34,438 nucleotides of DNA, taken from Sphingopyxis sp. (GTDB lineage: Bacteria; Pseudomonadota; Alphaproteobacteria; Sphingomonadales; Sphingomonadaceae). A program made the position numbers and the translations under genes. This document shows positions 1-8,319 of this stretch, one piece after another. Location: the NCBI GenBank assembly GCA_030655355.1, contig JAURVS010000028.1:1-34438 (forward strand), given 5' to 3'. The notes under the pieces were generated by a model. That model had not been told where the DNA came from, did no database searches, and worked only from the letters and a program-made list of their open reading frames with translations. Within the stretch, counting starts at the first letter, position 1, and each line of letters opens with the position of its first letter.

Positions 1-1808
1 CCGCGAACGAGACGGCCTTTCTCTATTCGATATTCGTGCGCGAATATGGGACGAACAATTTTCCCGATTGTTCGAATATGTGCCACGAACCGACGAGCCG
101 CGGGCTGCCTCCCGCAATCGGGATTGGCAAGGGGACGGTGATCCTCGAAGATTTCGACCATGCCGAGGCGATCTTCCTGATCGGGCATAATGCGGGGACA
201 AATGCCCCGCGGATGATGACGCCGCTGGTCGAAGCGCGAAAGCGCGGCGTGCCGATCGTTGCGGTGAACCCGATGCCCGAGCGCGCGCTGATCAAATTTA
301 CCGAGCCGCAGGATATAGTCCAGATGGCGACCTTCGGTTCGACCGAGGTCACCAGCGAATTCGTCCATATAAGGATCGGCGGCGACCTCGCGTTGATCAA
401 GGGCATGATGAAAGTGATGTTCGAGCGCGAGGCGGCGGGCGAAACGATCTTCGACCATGGCTTCATCGCCGAGCATACCGAGGGCTTCGCTGCCTTGGAG
501 GCCGATATCGCGGCGCAGGACTGGCCCGCGATCGTCGCGGCCTCGGGGCTGGCCGAAGCGCAGATCCGCCGTTGCGCCGAAATCTACATTCGCTCGAACG
601 CGACGATCATCTGTTATGGCATGGGGATCACCCAGCATCAGCTGGGGTCGCAGCTTGTCCAGCAGATCGCGAGCCTGCTGTTGCTCAAAGGCAATTACGG
701 CAAGCCGGGCGCCGGGATTTCGCCGATCCGCGGCCATTCGAACGTTCAGGGCGACCGCACCGTCGGGATCGACGAGAAACCGAGCCAGGCGTATCTCGAC
801 AAGGTTCGCGACATATTCGGGTTCGAACCGCCGCGCGAGAACGGCCATCATAGCGTCGAATCGGTCGAAGCGATGATCGATGGCAGCGCCAAAGTGTTTA
901 TCGGCCTCGGCGGCAATTTCGTTCGCGCGATTTCGGATACCGAGCGGTCCTATGCGGCGATGCGAAAGCTGAACCTGACCGTCGGCATCGCGACCAAGCT
1001 CAATCGCGGACATCTGGTCCATGGCCGCGACGCGCTGATCCTTCCCGTCGTCGCGCGGTCCGAACGGATCGAAACCGCGGCGGGCGAACAGTTCGTCACG
1101 ATCGAGGATTCGATGTCGAACGTAACCGCGTCGCGCGGGGTGCTCGACCCGCCGAGCGAACATCTGTTGCCCGAGACCGAGATCGTGTGCCGCATTGCGA
1201 TGGCGACGCTGCCGGACAGCAAGGTCGATTGGGCAAGCTATATCGACGACTACAGCCTGATCCGCGACAAGATCGCCGCGGTCTACCCGGCGATTTACGA
1301 AGATTTCTCGGAGCGCATCAAGGCGCCGATGGGCTTTCACCTCGATATTCCGCCGCGCCGCCGCGTGTGGGCAACGCCGAACGGCAAGGCGAATTTCCTG
1401 ATCCTGCCGGGGCTCGCGGTCAATGCGCCGGTCGCCGATCCGGCGATGCTGCGGCTCGCGACGGTGCGCTCGCACGATCAGTTCAACACGACGATCTATA
1501 GCTATAACGATCGCTATCGCGGCGTGTATAACGACCGGATGATCCTATTCATGAACGCCGACGATATGGCGGCGCGCGCGCTGGAGGCGGGCACGAAGGT
1601 CGCGCTCGAAACGATCAGCGACGATGGCGTCGTGCGCCGCGTCGAAGGGTTGACGATCATCGACTATCCGATGTCGCAAGGTTCGGTCGCGGGCTATTAT
1701 CCCGAACTAAACCCGCTGTTGCCGCTCGGCCACTACGACAAGATCAGCGGCTGTCCGGCGGCCAAGTCGATCCCGGTGCGCGTCGTCGCTGCGGCTTCCA
1801 TTGACTAA
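1..1808 (+). CDS. FdhF/YdeP-family molybdopterin oxidoreductase (formate dehydrogenase-like alpha subunit), 5' partial
   Basis: The frame is open from the left edge (first full codon at 3), so the gene starts outside the window. The GTG at 36 is simply the first possible start codon inside an already conserved stretch. About 600 residues are visible, and full family members are about 750-780, so roughly the N-terminal fifth, including any N-terminal Fe-S region, is missing. The stretch NNFPDCSNMCHEPTS near residue 20 and GNYGKPGAGISPIRGHSNVQ near residue 220 are typical of this bis-MGD molybdoenzyme family. The C-terminal third is the molydop-binding domain. By family, it would catalyse formate or a related small-substrate oxidation in the cytoplasm, but the substrate cannot be read from the sequence. 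fdhD and mobA, which mature such enzymes, lie about 650 bases downstream on the other strand, which supports the assignment. Confidence 0.88.
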   Translation, partial: ANETAFLYSIFVREYGTNNFPDCSNMCHEPTSRGLPPAIGIGKGTVILEDFDHAEAIFLIGHNAGTNAPRMMTPLVEARKRGVPIVAVNPMPERALIKFTEPQDIVQMATFGSTEVTSEFVHIRIGGDLALIKGMMKVMFEREAAGETIFDHGFIAEHTEGFAALEADIAAQDWPAIVAASGLAEAQIRRCAEIYIRSNATIICYGMGITQHQLGSQLVQQIASLLLLKGNYGKPGAGISPIRGHSNVQGDRTVGIDEKPSQAYLDKVRDIFGFEPPRENGHHSVESVEAMIDGSAKVFIGLGGNFVRAISDTERSYAAMRKLNLTVGIATKLNRGHLVHGRDALILPVVARSERIETAAGEQFVTIEDSMSNVTASRGVLDPPSEHLLPETEIVCRIAMATLPDSKVDWASYIDDYSLIRDKIAAVYPAIYEDFSERIKAPMGFHLDIPPRRRVWATPNGKANFLILPGLAVNAPVADPAMLRLATVRSHDQFNTTIYSYNDRYRGVYNDRMILFMNADDMAARALEAGTKVALETISDDGVVRRVEGLTIIDYPMSQGSVAGYYPELNPLLPLGHYDKISGCPAAKSIPVRVVAAASID

Positions 1809-2451
1809 GCCGACCAACCTCGCACTTGGGCGGCAGATTGCGCCGCCGCGGTTCCTGATCTTTGCCGGCGTGCTCGCCGCCGCGGCGGGTGCCGTCGCGG
1901 CATGGGGCGCCGAGGCTCGCACCGCATTGCTGATCGGCTTCGACCTTGCGGCCTTGATCTTTCTGGGTTCGATCGTGCCGCTGCTGAGCGCCGATGCCGA
2001 CCGGATGCGGCGAACGGCCGAGAGCAATGACGCGAACCGCGCGGGGCTGCTCGCGATCACCGTGCTGCTGTCGCTTGTCATCCTGTTCGCGGTGGGGACG
2101 CTGATCGCGAGTCCGGGAAGGCTGGGCCGCGCCGATGTCATGCTGATCGTCTCGACGCTCGCGCTTGCCTGGCTGTTCGCGAACATGGTGTTCACCTTGC
2201 ACTATGCGCATCTCTATTATCTGCAGGTCGGCGGCCACGATCAGCGCGGGATCGAAGTGCCGGGGGTGCGCGAGCCCGGCTATTGGGACTTTCTCTATTT
2301 CAGCTTCACGCTGGGCATGACCTTTCAGACGTCCGACGTGACGATATCGGGCGCGCATATGCGCCGCGTCGTCCTCGGCCATTGCATGGCAGCGTTTATC
2401 TTCAACATGGGCATATTGGCGTTCACCGTGAACGCCATCGGCGGGTCATGA
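1801..2451 (+). CDS. DUF1345 family integral membrane protein
   Basis: A 216-residue protein starting with TTG at 1801 inside the last codons of the molybdoenzyme gene (8-base overlap), so its translation is probably coupled. Five hydrophobic segments are visible, at about residues 18-36, 42-62, 82-104, 110-135 and 190-212. The segment YWDFLYFSFTLGMTFQTSDV near residue 160 is the characteristic signature of the DUF1345 family. The function of the family is unknown to me and nothing here reveals it. The overlap with the formate-dehydrogenase-like gene suggests co-expression, not necessarily a shared role. Its last 6 bases overlap the end of mobA, which is transcribed convergently. No alternative in-frame start gives a better N terminus. 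Confidence 0.8.
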   Translation: MTKPTNLALGRQIAPPRFLIFAGVLAAAAGAVAAWGAEARTALLIGFDLAALIFLGSIVPLLSADADRMRRTAESNDANRAGLLAITVLLSLVILFAVGTLIASPGRLGRADVMLIVSTLALAWLFANMVFTLHYAHLYYLQVGGHDQRGIEVPGVREPGYWDFLYFSFTLGMTFQTSDVTISGAHMRRVVLGHCMAAFIFNMGILAFTVNAIGGS

Positions 2452-2955
2452 CCCGGCGAGGCGGTCGAGGTCGGCGGCGCGGTTGATATTCGGCGGCACG
2501 AAATCGCTCTGCACTGCGCGCGCGCCGATCCGCCGGGCAAAGGCTTTGACGGCGAGGTCGCTTCCATCCTCCAGCATCGCCTGAAGCTCAGGCAGCGCCG
2601 CGACGGGCCACAGTCCGATCACTGGCTGCATTTCCAGAAAGGCGGGCGCCGGTTCGAGCAGCGCGCGAAGATCATCGGGCAGATGAACGCAATCGACGGG
2701 CGCGGTCAGAAGCTGGTCGAACGCGTGATCTGCGGCGTGGCGCAGCGCCCCGGCGATGCCGCCGAGCGGCCCCATGTCGGGGCGCGGCCAGTCGACGATG
2801 TCCGCGCGGCCGACGATGATCACTGCATCGCAATGCGGGCGCAGCGCCGCGAGCGCATGCTCGAGCAACGTCCGGCCTTCGAGCATCGCAAGCGCCTTGT
2901 CCGACCCGAACCGGCTCGACCGCCCGCCCGCCAGAACAGCGCCGAGCGTCGTCAC
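2446..2955 (-). CDS. mobA: Molybdenum cofactor guanylyltransferase MobA
   Basis: A 169-residue protein that would transfer GMP from GTP to molybdopterin-Mo, making the MGD form of the cofactor needed by DMSO-reductase-family enzymes such as the molybdoenzyme at the left of the window. The N terminus has the nucleotidyltransferase signature LAGGRSSRFGSDKA (residues 8-21). DMGPLGGIAGAL near residue 60 and APVDCVHLP near residue 85 are the other expected blocks. It is somewhat shorter than the roughly 190-200 residues of E. coli MobA. The start is GTG and overlaps the fdhD stop by 4 bases (GTGA), so the two are translationally coupled. It converges on the DUF1345 gene with a 6-base tail overlap. 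Confidence 0.9.
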   Translation of the reverse strand: MTTLGAVLAGGRSSRFGSDKALAMLEGRTLLEHALAALRPHCDAVIIVGRADIVDWPRPDMGPLGGIAGALRHAADHAFDQLLTAPVDCVHLPDDLRALLEPAPAFLEMQPVIGLWPVAALPELQAMLEDGSDLAVKAFARRIGARAVQSDFVPPNINRAADLDRLAGS

Positions 2956-3785
2956 GCAATCAGGCCGTTCGGATCGCTGACCACCAGCGCCGAGTCCGCG
3001 CGCGCCAGCGTGACCAGCGTCAATCCGGCCTGCGCGGCGCGCTCGGCGGCAAGGCTGGTGGGCGCCGAAATGGTGACGAGCATAGGGCAGCCCGCGCGCA
3101 CAGTCTTTTCGACCAGCTCATAGCTGCAGCGCGCCGACAGCAGGATGAAGCCCGACGCGGGATCGATGCCTGCCCGCGCGAGCGCGCCGATCAGCTTGTC
3201 GAGCGCATTATGGCGTCCGACATCTTCACGGGCATGAAGGATTTCGCCCGCCGGTGAGCAGAAGGCCGCGGCGTGGACCGCGCCGGTTGCGCGGCCGAGC
3301 GGTTGATGGTCGCGTAGCGCCGCGAGCGCGGCGGCGATGGCGGTGCGGTCGGTCGCGATGCGTGCTGCAAGCGGTGGCAGCGGCCGCAATATCTGTTCGA
3401 TATTCTCGATCCCGCACAGTCCGCAGCTGCTCTCGCTCACCCGCTTGCGCGCGCGTTCGAGCGCAATTTCGTTGCGTTCGGGCGGCAACCAGATGCGCAG
3501 CGCCCAGCCGCCCTCGACGGGGTGCGCATCGATGCGGCGCACCTGACCGGGAGTCTCGACCAGCCCTTCGCCGAGCGCAAAACCCAGCGCATAATCCTCG
3601 AGATCGGCGGGGGTCGCCATCATCACCGCATAGCCGATCCCGCCGACTTCGATCGACACCGGCGCCTCGATCGGAACGCTGCGCACGAGCGCCGCGTCGC
3701 CGGGCGCGGCAAGCCCGATCTGCCGGACCGCAAGGTCGATCATCTTCTGCGCGGAGGTGTCCGGCTTGGCGTTCGCTTGATTCAT
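2952..3785 (-). CDS. fdhD: Formate dehydrogenase accessory sulfurtransferase FdhD
   Basis: A 277-residue protein that carries sulfur from the IscS desulfurase to the molybdenum cofactor of formate dehydrogenases, which is essential for their activity. The conserved sulfur-carrying cysteine pair is present in SCGLCG (Cys121 and Cys124, the same numbering I recall for E. coli FdhD). Other family blocks are EDYALGFALGEGL near residue 62, HAAAFCSPAGEILHAREDVGRHNALDKLIG around residues 165-195, and SARCSYELVEKTVRAG near residue 217. It starts with ATG at 3785, 8 bases downstream of the LysR stop, and its end overlaps mobA, so lysR-fdhD-mobA looks like one minus-strand transcript. Its partner enzyme is probably the molybdoenzyme gene at 1-1808. 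Confidence 0.93.
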   Translation of the reverse strand: MNQANAKPDTSAQKMIDLAVRQIGLAAPGDAALVRSVPIEAPVSIEVGGIGYAVMMATPADLEDYALGFALGEGLVETPGQVRRIDAHPVEGGWALRIWLPPERNEIALERARKRVSESSCGLCGIENIEQILRPLPPLAARIATDRTAIAAALAALRDHQPLGRATGAVHAAAFCSPAGEILHAREDVGRHNALDKLIGALARAGIDPASGFILLSARCSYELVEKTVRAGCPMLVTISAPTSLAAERAAQAGLTLVTLARADSALVVSDPNGLIA

Positions 3786-3793
3786 ATCGCAAT

Positions 3794-4723
3794 CTAACCG
3801 ATCGGCGCGGGCTTGTCCCAGCCGTCGCGGCCGATCCGTTCGGCGAGGAAATCGATAAATACGCGCACCCGCGCGGGCAGCGTCGATCCGCCGAGGAACA
3901 ATGCGTGGAAAGGTTCAACGTCGCCCGGATTATAGTCGGCGAGAAGCTCGACCAACCGGCCGTCGGCGATTTCGTCGGCGACGTTGAAGCGGCCGACGCG
4001 CGCGATGCCGACGCCGTCCATCGCAAGCTGGACGACAGTGTCGCCATTGTTCGCCTCGATGACGGGGGTGACGGGCAGATCGAAACTCTCGCCGCCTTGT
4101 GCAAACGGCCACCACGGCTGACGGCGGCGGAAATTGAAGCCGATGCAGCGATGGCCATGGAGGTCGGCGGGGATCACGGGCGTGCCGTGCGCCGCGAGAT
4201 AGGCGGGCGACGCGACGACGGCGCGGTCGCTTTCGCCAAGCCTTCGCGCGATCAGCGGGCTGTCGGGCAGCGGGCCGATGCGGATCGCGACGTCGGCGCG
4301 TTCCTCGATCAGGTCGATGACGGTGTCGGTCAGGCTGATATCGACGATGATGCCGGGATAGCGATCGACGAATTCGCCGAGCAGCGGCACGATATAGCGG
4401 CGACCATAGGATAGGGTGGTACTGACGCGCAGCCGCCCGCGCGGCGCGGCCTGTTCGCCGATCGCCTGTTCGACTTCGGTCAAGTCCGACAGGATGCGCC
4501 GCGCGGCGTGGTAATAGGCCTCGCCCTCGGCGGTCATCGCCAGCGCGCGCGTCGTGCGGACGATCAGGCGGACTCCGAAGCGCGCCTCGATCCCCGAGAT
4601 CGCGCGGCTGACCGCCGAGGGAGACAGGCCGAGCACGCGCGCTGCCGCCGAAAAGCTGCCGCGCTCGATCGCTGTGGCAAAGATTTCCATGTCGGCGGCG
4701 CGATTGACGCGGTCTCTGCTCAT
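3794..4723 (-). CDS. LysR family transcriptional regulator
   Basis: A 309-residue LysR-type regulator. The N-terminal winged helix-turn-helix is clear, with FATAIERGSFSAAARVLGLS and SAVSRAISGIEARFG in residues 15-50. The remaining part is the usual two-lobed effector-binding domain, beginning near residue 90 with GRLRVSTTLSYGRRYIVPLL. It is divergent from an MFS transporter across a 100-base gap. By the normal arrangement of this family it probably controls that transporter and itself. A TTTG-N11-CAAA dyad sits directly upstream of its start codon. The short 8-base gap to fdhD means the fdhD-mobA pair may be transcribed from the same promoter. The effector is unknown. Confidence 0.9.
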   Translation of the reverse strand: MSRDRVNRAADMEIFATAIERGSFSAAARVLGLSPSAVSRAISGIEARFGVRLIVRTTRALAMTAEGEAYYHAARRILSDLTEVEQAIGEQAAPRGRLRVSTTLSYGRRYIVPLLGEFVDRYPGIIVDISLTDTVIDLIEERADVAIRIGPLPDSPLIARRLGESDRAVVASPAYLAAHGTPVIPADLHGHRCIGFNFRRRQPWWPFAQGGESFDLPVTPVIEANNGDTVVQLAMDGVGIARVGRFNVADEIADGRLVELLADYNPGDVEPFHALFLGGSTLPARVRVFIDFLAERIGRDGWDKPAPIG

Positions 4724-4724
4724 C

Positions 4725-4749
4725 TTTGCGTTAAACTCACAAATGTTTG
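4725..4749. promoter_or_regulatory. Candidate LysR-type operator between lysR and the MFS gene
   Basis: TTTG (4725-4728), 11 bases, then CAAA (4740-4743) form a T-N11-A type interrupted dyad as expected for LysR-family binding sites. A further TTTG at 4746-4749 makes CAAATGTTTG, a second small palindrome sharing the middle half-site. It lies only two bases upstream of the lysR start codon and about 75 bases before the MFS start, a good place for autorepression. Short AT-rich dyads occur by chance, so this is tentative. Confidence 0.35.
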
Positions 4750-4823
4750 GCCGAATTCCGTCCTAAACTAAGTGGTCCGGGAAAGCCATCTGTGCGCTTG
4801 ATAGAAAATCAGGGACTCCGCGC

Positions 4824-5987
4824 ATGAAAATCAATTTACCTTTGCTCGCACTGGCGACGGGCGCTTTCGGTATCGGAATCACCGAATTCGCGCCGATGGG
4901 ACTGCTGCCCGATATGGCCGAGGGGCTGGGGGTTTCGATCCCCGCCGCCGGGCTGCTCGTCTCGGCCTATGCACTGGGCGTGATGCTCGGCGCGCCGTTG
5001 ATGACGCTCACCACCGCGCGGATGAACCGGAGAACGTTGCTCATCGGCCTGATGGCGATCTTCACGCTTGGCAATTTCCTGTCGGCGATCGCGGGCGATT
5101 ACACGACGCTGATGATCGCGCGTGTGATCACGTCGCTCAATCATGGCGCCTTCTTTGGCGTCGGATCGGTCGTCGCCGCGAGCCTTGTCGCCCCCGAGAA
5201 GCGCGCGAGCGCGGTCGCGGCGATGTTCATGGGACTGACGCTCGCCAATGTGATCGGCGTGCCGCTGGCGCCGTGGGTCGGTGAGACGTTCGGGTGGCGC
5301 ACCGCTTTCGGGGTCATCGCCGTCTGGGGCCTGTTCACGATGGCGGCGCTCCGCTTCGCGCTGCCCGATCTTCCGCGCGCAGAAGGCGGCAATATGCTCG
5401 CCGAACTGGGCGTGCTGAAACGGCGTGACGTTCTGATTGCGCTGGCGCTGACCGCGATCGGATCGGCGGCGATGTTCACCGTCTTCACCTATATCGCACC
5501 GATCCTGAAGGAGGCGACAGGAGCGGGGACCTTGTTCGTGACTGCGATGCTGGTGATCTATGGCCTCGGGTTGACCGTGGGCAACTGGCTCGGCGGCGTC
5601 TTTGCCGATCGTTCGATCGACCGCACTTTGATTGTTTCGCTCACCGGGCTTGCGGCGATGCTCCTGCTCTTTGCCGTCACCATGTATTCGCCGATCGCCG
5701 CAGCGATCACGATCTTCGCTTGGGGCGTCGCGACCTTTGCCATCGTCCCGCCACTTCAGATGCGCGTGATGGAAGCGGCGTCGGAAGCGCCCAACCTGGC
5801 GTCGGCGGTCAATATCGGCGCGTTCAACCTGGGCAATGCGGTCGGTGCAGCGGTCGGCGGCGGCGTGATCGGGCTGGGTCTGGGCTTTCCGGCGGTGTCG
5901 ATAGCCGGCGCGGTGATGGCGGTCGCGGGGCTGGTGATCGTGCTTGCATCGCGGACGCCGAAATCTGTGGTGCTTGCCGAGGCCTGA
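4824..5987 (+). CDS. MFS transporter, DHA1 (AraJ/YdhP-like) exporter
   Basis: A 387-residue inner membrane protein made almost entirely of hydrophobic segments, consistent with 12 transmembrane helices. GITEFAPMGLLPDMAEGLGV at residues 17-37 and MLGAPLMTLTTARMNRRTLL near residue 55 (the loop 2-3 motif A region) are typical of the DHA1 drug and sugar efflux branch that includes AraJ and YdhP. The start ATG at 4824 has an AGGGA ribosome site about 8 bases upstream. It is divergent from the LysR regulator at 3794-4723, which probably controls it. The exported substrate cannot be told from the sequence. Confidence 0.88.
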   Translation: MKINLPLLALATGAFGIGITEFAPMGLLPDMAEGLGVSIPAAGLLVSAYALGVMLGAPLMTLTTARMNRRTLLIGLMAIFTLGNFLSAIAGDYTTLMIARVITSLNHGAFFGVGSVVAASLVAPEKRASAVAAMFMGLTLANVIGVPLAPWVGETFGWRTAFGVIAVWGLFTMAALRFALPDLPRAEGGNMLAELGVLKRRDVLIALALTAIGSAAMFTVFTYIAPILKEATGAGTLFVTAMLVIYGLGLTVGNWLGGVFADRSIDRTLIVSLTGLAAMLLLFAVTMYSPIAAAITIFAWGVATFAIVPPLQMRVMEAASEAPNLASAVNIGAFNLGNAVGAAVGGGVIGLGLGFPAVSIAGAVMAVAGLVIVLASRTPKSVVLAEA

Positions 5988-6027
5988 CGATTGCCATTTC
6001 GGCGGCGGAGCCTATGCAATCATTGGC

Positions 6028-6687
6028 ATGACGACCGAGATTCTCGCTGTGTTGACGGGCAAGGCACGCCCTTTTCGCGATGACGAGCCGAGCGCGATCG
6101 GCAAGCTTCCGGTCGCCGACGCGGTCGCCGTCGGGCCGATGGGGCTTGCGGGTGACGAACAGGCCGATCGCACCGTGCATGGCGGCATCGACAAGGCGAT
6201 CCATCATTATCCCGCCGATCATTATGATTGGTGGCGCGACTATCTGGGTGATGCACCCCTGCTGGGTGGGCCGGGTGCGTTCGGTGAGAATATCTCCACG
6301 TCGGGCCTCGACGAGACCAATGTGTTCCTCGGCGACCGCTTCCGTCTCGGCACCGCGCTCGTTGAAGTGACGCAGGCACGCCAGCCGTGCTGGAAGCTCG
6401 ACCACCGGTTCCAGACGAAGGGCGTGATGGCGCAGGTCGTGAAGACGCGGCGGGCGGGCTGGTATTACCGCGTGCTCGAGGCGGGACAGGTCGAAGCGGG
6501 CGATGCGCTGGTGCTTGTCGAGCGACCCTATCCCGAATGGCCGCTCGCGTCGCTGTTCGCGCTGCTGATCGGCGGCGAGGCGAAGGATCGCCCGGCGGAC
6601 TTGCGCGCGCTGCGCGATGTGCCGGTGCTTGCCGAAACTTGGAAGGTCAGGCGCGCCAAGCTCGCAGAACAGTTCGGCGCCGATTAG
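6028..6687 (+). CDS. MOSC domain protein, YiiM-like
   Basis: A 219-residue protein with a MOSC domain, the fold used for sulfur carriage in molybdenum cofactor enzymes. YiiM of E. coli uses it in molybdenum-dependent detoxification of N-hydroxylated bases. The visible family blocks are MGLAGDEQADRTVHGGIDKA (residues 40-60), FGENISTSGLDE (near 89), GDRFRLGTALVEVTQARQPC with the conserved cysteine near residue 125, and a C-terminal 3-alpha region. I chose the ATG at 6028 (MTTEILAVLTGKARPF). The open frame continues 84 bases upstream into the end of the MFS gene, but those residues do not look like the family. The gap to the MFS stop is 40 bases. The final bases overlap the convergent glpD end. 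With mobA and fdhD nearby, this part of the window has a molybdenum theme. Confidence 0.88.
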   Translation: MTTEILAVLTGKARPFRDDEPSAIGKLPVADAVAVGPMGLAGDEQADRTVHGGIDKAIHHYPADHYDWWRDYLGDAPLLGGPGAFGENISTSGLDETNVFLGDRFRLGTALVEVTQARQPCWKLDHRFQTKGVMAQVVKTRRAGWYYRVLEAGQVEAGDALVLVERPYPEWPLASLFALLIGGEAKDRPADLRALRDVPVLAETWKVRRAKLAEQFGAD

Positions 6688-8195
6688 GCTATCCGATTGC
6701 CCATCGCCTCGAGACAGGCGGCGAGCTTTGCGACATCGTCGTCGTTGAAATGCAGCCCCAGCTTGGTGCGGCGCCACAGGATGTCATCGGTGGTGCGCGC
6801 CCATTCATTGGTGACCAGCCATTCGGCTTCGGCGACGCTCAGGCCGTGCGCGATCTCGCCGCCCAGCGCGTCCCAGTCGTCGGCGTCGGCGAGCCAGGCG
6901 CGCGCGTCGGTGCCATAAGCCTTGGCAATGCGATCGACCGTCGCGGCGGTCAGGAAGGGGTGAGCGAGCTTATACTCGGCCTGGAGCGCGGCGGCGCCGT
7001 CGGTCGGGAAATTGCCGCCGGGCAGCGGGGCCTTTGCGGTCCAGCGTTTGCCGGTGAGCGCAGGGATATGATCGACGAGTTCGTCAACCGCGGCTTCGGC
7101 GACATGGCGGTACGAGGTGATCTTGCCGCCATAGATGGTGAGCAGGGGCGCGCCCTCGGCGAGGTCGACGTCGATGCGATAGCCGCGCGTTGCCGCCTCG
7201 GGGCGGCCCGACCCGTCCTCGATCAGCGGGCGCACGCCCGAATAGGTCCACACGACGTCGGCGGGGGTGATTGGCTCGCGGAAATAGAGGCTCGCGCCCT
7301 CGCAGAGATAGGCGATTTCCTCATCGCTCGCGCGCGGAAGGATATTGGGGTCTACATGGTCCTGATCGGTCGTTCCGATCAGCGTGAAGTCCCGCTCATA
7401 GGGGATGGCGAAGAAGATGCGCCCGTCGGGAAGCTGGAAGAAATAGGCATAATCATGCTCGAACAGCTTGCGCACGACGATATGCGATCCGCGCACCAGC
7501 CGCATCTGGTGATCGGGTTCGGCGTCGGCGCGCTTGAGCAGATCGAGCACCGCGGGCCCCGCGGCATTGACGATACTGTGGCTGGTGAAGCGATATTGAT
7601 GGCCCTGATCGTCGCTGGCATCGACGACCCACATGCCATCCTCGCAGCGCAGCATCTCGGCGCGCGTCCGCGTGCGCACGCGCGCGCCATGCTCGGCTGC
7701 GTCGCGCGCGTTGAGGACAACGAGCCGCGCGTCGTCGACCCAGCCGTCCGAATATTCGAAGCCGCGAATATATTGCGGTTGCAGAGCGCCGCCCGAAGCA
7801 TGGCGGCGGAGGTCGATCGAGCGCGTCGCGGGCAGTTTCTTCCGGCCGCCGATATGATCATAGAGGAACAGGCCGAGGCGGAGCAGCCAGCGCGGGCGCA
7901 ATCCGTCGCGATAGGGCAGCACGAAACGCAGCGGATGGATGATGTGCGGCGCGATGCCCCACAGAATCTCGCGCTCCTTCAGCGCCTCGCGCACAAGGCC
8001 GAATTCATAATGTTCGAGGTAGCGCAGACCGCCGTGGATCAGCTTGGTCGAGGCTGACGAGGTGCCTTGCGCCAGATCGCCCGCCTCGAGGAGCAGCACG
8101 CGCGCGCCCCGTCCGGCGGCATCGCGCGCGACGCCGGCGCCGTTCACACCGCCGCCAACGACGATAACATCATAGGGTAGACTGCTGTCAGGCAT
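6684..8195 (-). CDS. glpD: Glycerol-3-phosphate dehydrogenase GlpD (FAD-dependent)
   Basis: A 503-residue membrane-associated flavoenzyme that oxidises sn-glycerol-3-phosphate to DHAP and passes electrons to quinone. The N-terminal dinucleotide fold is VIVVGGGVNGAGVARDAAGRG (residues 10-30). It is followed by QGTSSASTKLIHGGLRYLEH near residue 43, a GlpD signature. The YGGKITSYRHVAEAAVDELV block near residue 350 and the C-terminal LGLHFNDDDVAKL are also typical. The length matches E. coli GlpD (about 501). An AGGGAT ribosome site precedes the ATG. It is divergent from zwf. Its product DHAP can be used by glycolysis or turned back to G3P by GpsA, encoded about 13 kb away in the lipid cluster. 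No glpK or glpF is present in the window. Confidence 0.95.
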   Translation of the reverse strand: MPDSSLPYDVIVVGGGVNGAGVARDAAGRGARVLLLEAGDLAQGTSSASTKLIHGGLRYLEHYEFGLVREALKEREILWGIAPHIIHPLRFVLPYRDGLRPRWLLRLGLFLYDHIGGRKKLPATRSIDLRRHASGGALQPQYIRGFEYSDGWVDDARLVVLNARDAAEHGARVRTRTRAEMLRCEDGMWVVDASDDQGHQYRFTSHSIVNAAGPAVLDLLKRADAEPDHQMRLVRGSHIVVRKLFEHDYAYFFQLPDGRIFFAIPYERDFTLIGTTDQDHVDPNILPRASDEEIAYLCEGASLYFREPITPADVVWTYSGVRPLIEDGSGRPEAATRGYRIDVDLAEGAPLLTIYGGKITSYRHVAEAAVDELVDHIPALTGKRWTAKAPLPGGNFPTDGAAALQAEYKLAHPFLTAATVDRIAKAYGTDARAWLADADDWDALGGEIAHGLSVAEAEWLVTNEWARTTDDILWRRTKLGLHFNDDDVAKLAACLEAMGNRIA

Positions 8196-8241
8196 GGTGC
8201 ATCCCTATGACAGCGCTATCGGATTTGCCAAGAGCCGACAT

Positions 8242-8283
8242 CGTATGCGGCCTACGTATGCGCGTTGCATTCGTGTGGCGCAT
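8242..8283. promoter_or_regulatory. Repeats in the glpD-zwf divergent promoter region
   Basis: The 124-base gap between the two start codons holds a direct repeat CGTATGCG (8242-8249 and 8255-8262, 13-base period). It also holds an inverted pair ATGCGC (8258-8263) and GCGCAT (8278-8283). A regulator binding here could act on both genes. No match to a known operator (GlpR, HexR) was recognised and no convincing -35/-10 pair was found, so this is only a candidate site. Confidence 0.22.
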
Positions 8284-8319
8284 CCTCCAATTCTGGCATG
8301 TGATATCTAGGGGACGAAT

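Noticed and set aside
36-38. GTG at 36 as start of the molybdoenzyme
   Set aside because: The upstream frame is open to the window edge and codes for family-like residues (ETAFLYSIFVREYGTNN), so the gene is partial.
6387-8057. A 556-codon plus-strand open frame
   Set aside because: It runs antisense to glpD and out of frame in the MOSC gene. The composition is typical of shadow frames.
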